From the NCBI GenBank assembly GCA_030526445.1, contig JAUNCV010000095.1, positions 1-7,796 on the forward strand: a stretch of DNA of 7,796 nucleotides. Reading direction: 5' to 3'. Position numbers and translations under genes: made by a program. This DNA is from Bacteroidales bacterium (GTDB lineage Bacteria > Bacteroidota > Bacteroidia > Bacteroidales > UBA3663). The notes under the pieces are model-generated. The model was not told the origin of the DNA. It worked only from the letters and a program-made list of their open reading frames with translations, and ran no database searches. Shown piece after piece: positions 7,062 to 7,796 of the stretch (positions are counted from its first letter, which is position 1; every line of letters starts with the position of its first letter).

Positions 7062-7191
7062 GATTACATTGATTACATAGTGACGTAATGTCGCCTGCAG
7101 CATGCTGTGGGCGACATTTTTTTTTGTCTATGCTGGCGGTGAAGTCAGAGTGATTACATTCGGTTACGAAAAAGCGTAATCGGATGTAATT
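7062..7191. repeat. Cluster of GATTACATT-like motifs in both orientations
   Basis: Forward copies are GATTACATT (7062-7070), GATTACATA (7071-7079), GATTACATT (7152-7160) and the weaker GGTTACGAA (7162-7170). Reverse copies are at 7082-7090 (CATTACGTC on the minus strand), 7174-7182 (CGATTACGC) and 7183-7191 (AATTACATC). The TTAC cores at 7154 and 7164, and the GTAA cores at 7176 and 7186, are each 10 bp apart, about one helical turn. Part of this symmetry is the hairpin at 7153-7190. Clustered sites between an S24-like gene and a promoter look like an operator array, but no binding protein is shown. Confidence 0.5.
7087..7125 (+). terminator. Strong intrinsic terminator after the S24-like gene
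   Basis: AATGTCGCC (7087-7095) pairs perfectly with GGCGACATT (7110-7118). The stem continues inward through two G-U pairs and CAG/CTG to a CATG tetraloop, 14 pairs in total, and a nine-T run (7117-7125) follows. It begins 40 bp after the stop of the S24-like gene and is the first terminator after the hsdM promoter, so it probably ends the whole hsd transcript. Confidence 0.9.
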
Positions 7192-7195
7192 TTTT
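7152..7195 (+). terminator. Second hairpin with T-run, possibly terminator or operator
   Basis: ATTACATTCGGTTACG (7153-7168) pairs along its full length with CGTAATCGGATGTAAT (7175-7190). There are 14 Watson-Crick pairs and two G-U pairs, around a six-base loop AAAAAG. Six T residues (7190-7195) follow. The structure fits a backup terminator, but the stem is A/T-rich, and it ends where the -33 region of the next promoter should be. A dyad operator for the downstream gene is therefore equally plausible. Confidence 0.6.
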
Positions 7196-7212
7196 ATGCC
7201 CATTCTTTGCCC

Positions 7213-7220
7213 TATCTTTG
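7213..7220 (+). promoter_or_regulatory. Bacteroidetes-type -7 promoter element for the last gene
   Basis: TATCTTTG is a perfect match to TAnnTTTG. A T-rich stretch (7190-7195) lies about 20 bp upstream, where the loosely conserved -33 element is expected. Transcription would start near 7227, giving a leader of about 70 nt before the ATG at 7296. It follows two hairpins that isolate it from upstream transcription. Confidence 0.65.
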
Positions 7221-7222
7221 CG

Positions 7223-7253
7223 GTGTCAATAACGAGTTGCAACCTTTTGACAC
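7223..7253 (+). repeat. Inverted repeat at the start of the last gene's leader
   Basis: GTGTCAA (7223-7229) and TTGACAC (7247-7253) are perfect reverse complements separated by 17 bases. Inside them lies the 8-bp palindrome GTTGCAAC (7236-7243). Located at or just after the predicted transcription start, it could be a protein-binding dyad or a 5' leader stem-loop that stabilises the mRNA. It is not followed by a T-run, so it is not a terminator. Confidence 0.45.
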
Positions 7254-7295
7254 AGTGATTATTAAATACATTATTAATATATAAAACTATTATAT

Positions 7296-7796
7296 ATGAA
7301 TAAAGAAGAAATCTTGGGCTTCATGCCTTGTGATGACGGGTCTGTCTTTTGCGATGAACATGGGTATTTGCACCAGCGTAAGGGTCTGGTCTATGTTGGT
7401 GACCTCAAAGAAAGACCTCTTTATGTTGATCAGGAAGGTGAAGTTTGCAAGACAACTCATGACTACGATTATTTCATCATCGGTAAAGTGGGCGAAACCG
7501 TCACTCTCAGAAGTTTGTATCCATGTTTTCAGTTGTGCAATAGCGCAAGCATAGTTTTTGATTATGCTACGGACTATTTCAAGCTTGATGCTGAGGACAT
7601 TCTGAGCAAGATAACTATCGATGTTGAAATTTGGGATACATTCGTGCTTTTGTATGCCAAATCAAAATCAGGTATTTTTCTCAACACTGGTTCAATAGAT
7701 TCCGATTTCTTTTTTGGAGATAAAGGGACTGATAAGGAATTTGAACGCTTTGTGGAAACTCTTGGCTCTATTCTTCACTGTATCGGTAAAAGAGGT
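7296..7796 (+). CDS. Hypothetical protein, 3' end beyond the window
   Basis: An ATG at 7296 opens a frame of 167 codons with no stop before the window ends, beginning MNKEEILGFMPCDDGSVFCD. I do not recognise the family. The visible part is soluble-looking: no signal peptide and no clear membrane segment. It is rich in Asp/Glu and aromatic residues, with Cys at 12, 19, 51, 77 and 81 but no CxxC pair. The alternation of short hydrophobic strands and charged turns suggests a mostly beta fold for the first 110 residues. A DKEFERFVETLGSIL helix-like stretch lies near the visible end. The gene has its own TAnnTTTG promoter and an A/T-rich leader without a Shine-Dalgarno sequence, and it lies behind a strong terminator. 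It is therefore a separate transcription unit, not obviously part of the restriction system. Base composition is intermediate. A real gene is likely from the promoter, leader and frame length. Confidence 0.75.
   Translation, partial: MNKEEILGFMPCDDGSVFCDEHGYLHQRKGLVYVGDLKERPLYVDQEGEVCKTTHDYDYFIIGKVGETVTLRSLYPCFQLCNSASIVFDYATDYFKLDAEDILSKITIDVEIWDTFVLLYAKSKSGIFLNTGSIDSDFFFGDKGTDKEFERFVETLGSILHCIGKRG

Noticed and set aside
7062..7191. CRISPR array
   Set aside because: The repeats are about 9 bp, occur in both orientations and lack uniform spacers.
6489..7242. Minus-strand frames (204 and 147 codons) opposite the S24-like gene and intergenic region
   Set aside because: One runs through the terminator hairpin and the other through the second hairpin and the -7 promoter element. 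Both lack domain features, while the + strand frame has a clear S24 active site.
7330..7554. Plus-strand open frame of 74 codons
   Set aside because: It is a frame-shifted shadow of the gene starting at 7296, which has a promoter, an A/T-rich leader and a longer uninterrupted frame.

Overview
The window suggests a member of the Bacteroidetes, most likely a Prevotella/Bacteroides-type gut or oral organism. The evidence is two perfect matches to the Bacteroidetes -7 promoter element TAnnTTTG (17-24 and 7213-7220), A/T-rich leaders without a Shine-Dalgarno sequence before three of the five genes, and protein-level similarity by eye to Bacteroidales homologues. Genus assignment is inference. All genes lie on the + strand.

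Positions 1-6266 hold a complete type I restriction-modification operon in the order hsdM-hsdS-hsdR. It starts at a -7 element at the left edge. hsdM (567 aa, methyltransferase) overlaps hsdS (390 aa, specificity subunit) by 14 bp, and hsdR (1103 aa, nuclease/translocase) follows after 13 bp. The M-S-R order and the sequence of HsdR motif VI (QAYSRTNR, preceded by a WVDKQL stretch) resemble the EcoR124I-like IC family. All catalytic motifs are intact, so the system looks functional. HsdS is a mosaic: its two target-recognition domains are strikingly A/T-rich inside an otherwise G/C-richer operon, and they are bounded by a near-identical 29-bp direct repeat.

Positions 6300-7046 encode a 248-aa protein with a UmuD/LexA-type S24 self-cleaving peptidase domain (Ser64/Lys101, candidate cleavage site Ala34-Gly35). 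It has no N-terminal helix-turn-helix and no adjacent umuC, and it carries an extra C-terminal region of about 100 residues that I do not recognise. It sits 33 bp after hsdR with no terminator between, so it is probably co-transcribed. An accessory protein that couples DNA-damage signalling to restriction activity is the most interesting hypothesis here, but it is inference.

Positions 7047-7295 are non-coding and dense in structure: a strong intrinsic terminator (7087-7125), a second 16-bp hairpin with a T-run (7153-7195), a family of GATTACATT-like motifs in both orientations, a second promoter (7213-7220) and an inverted repeat in the following leader (7223-7253). An unrecognised gene starts at 7296 and stays open to the window end.
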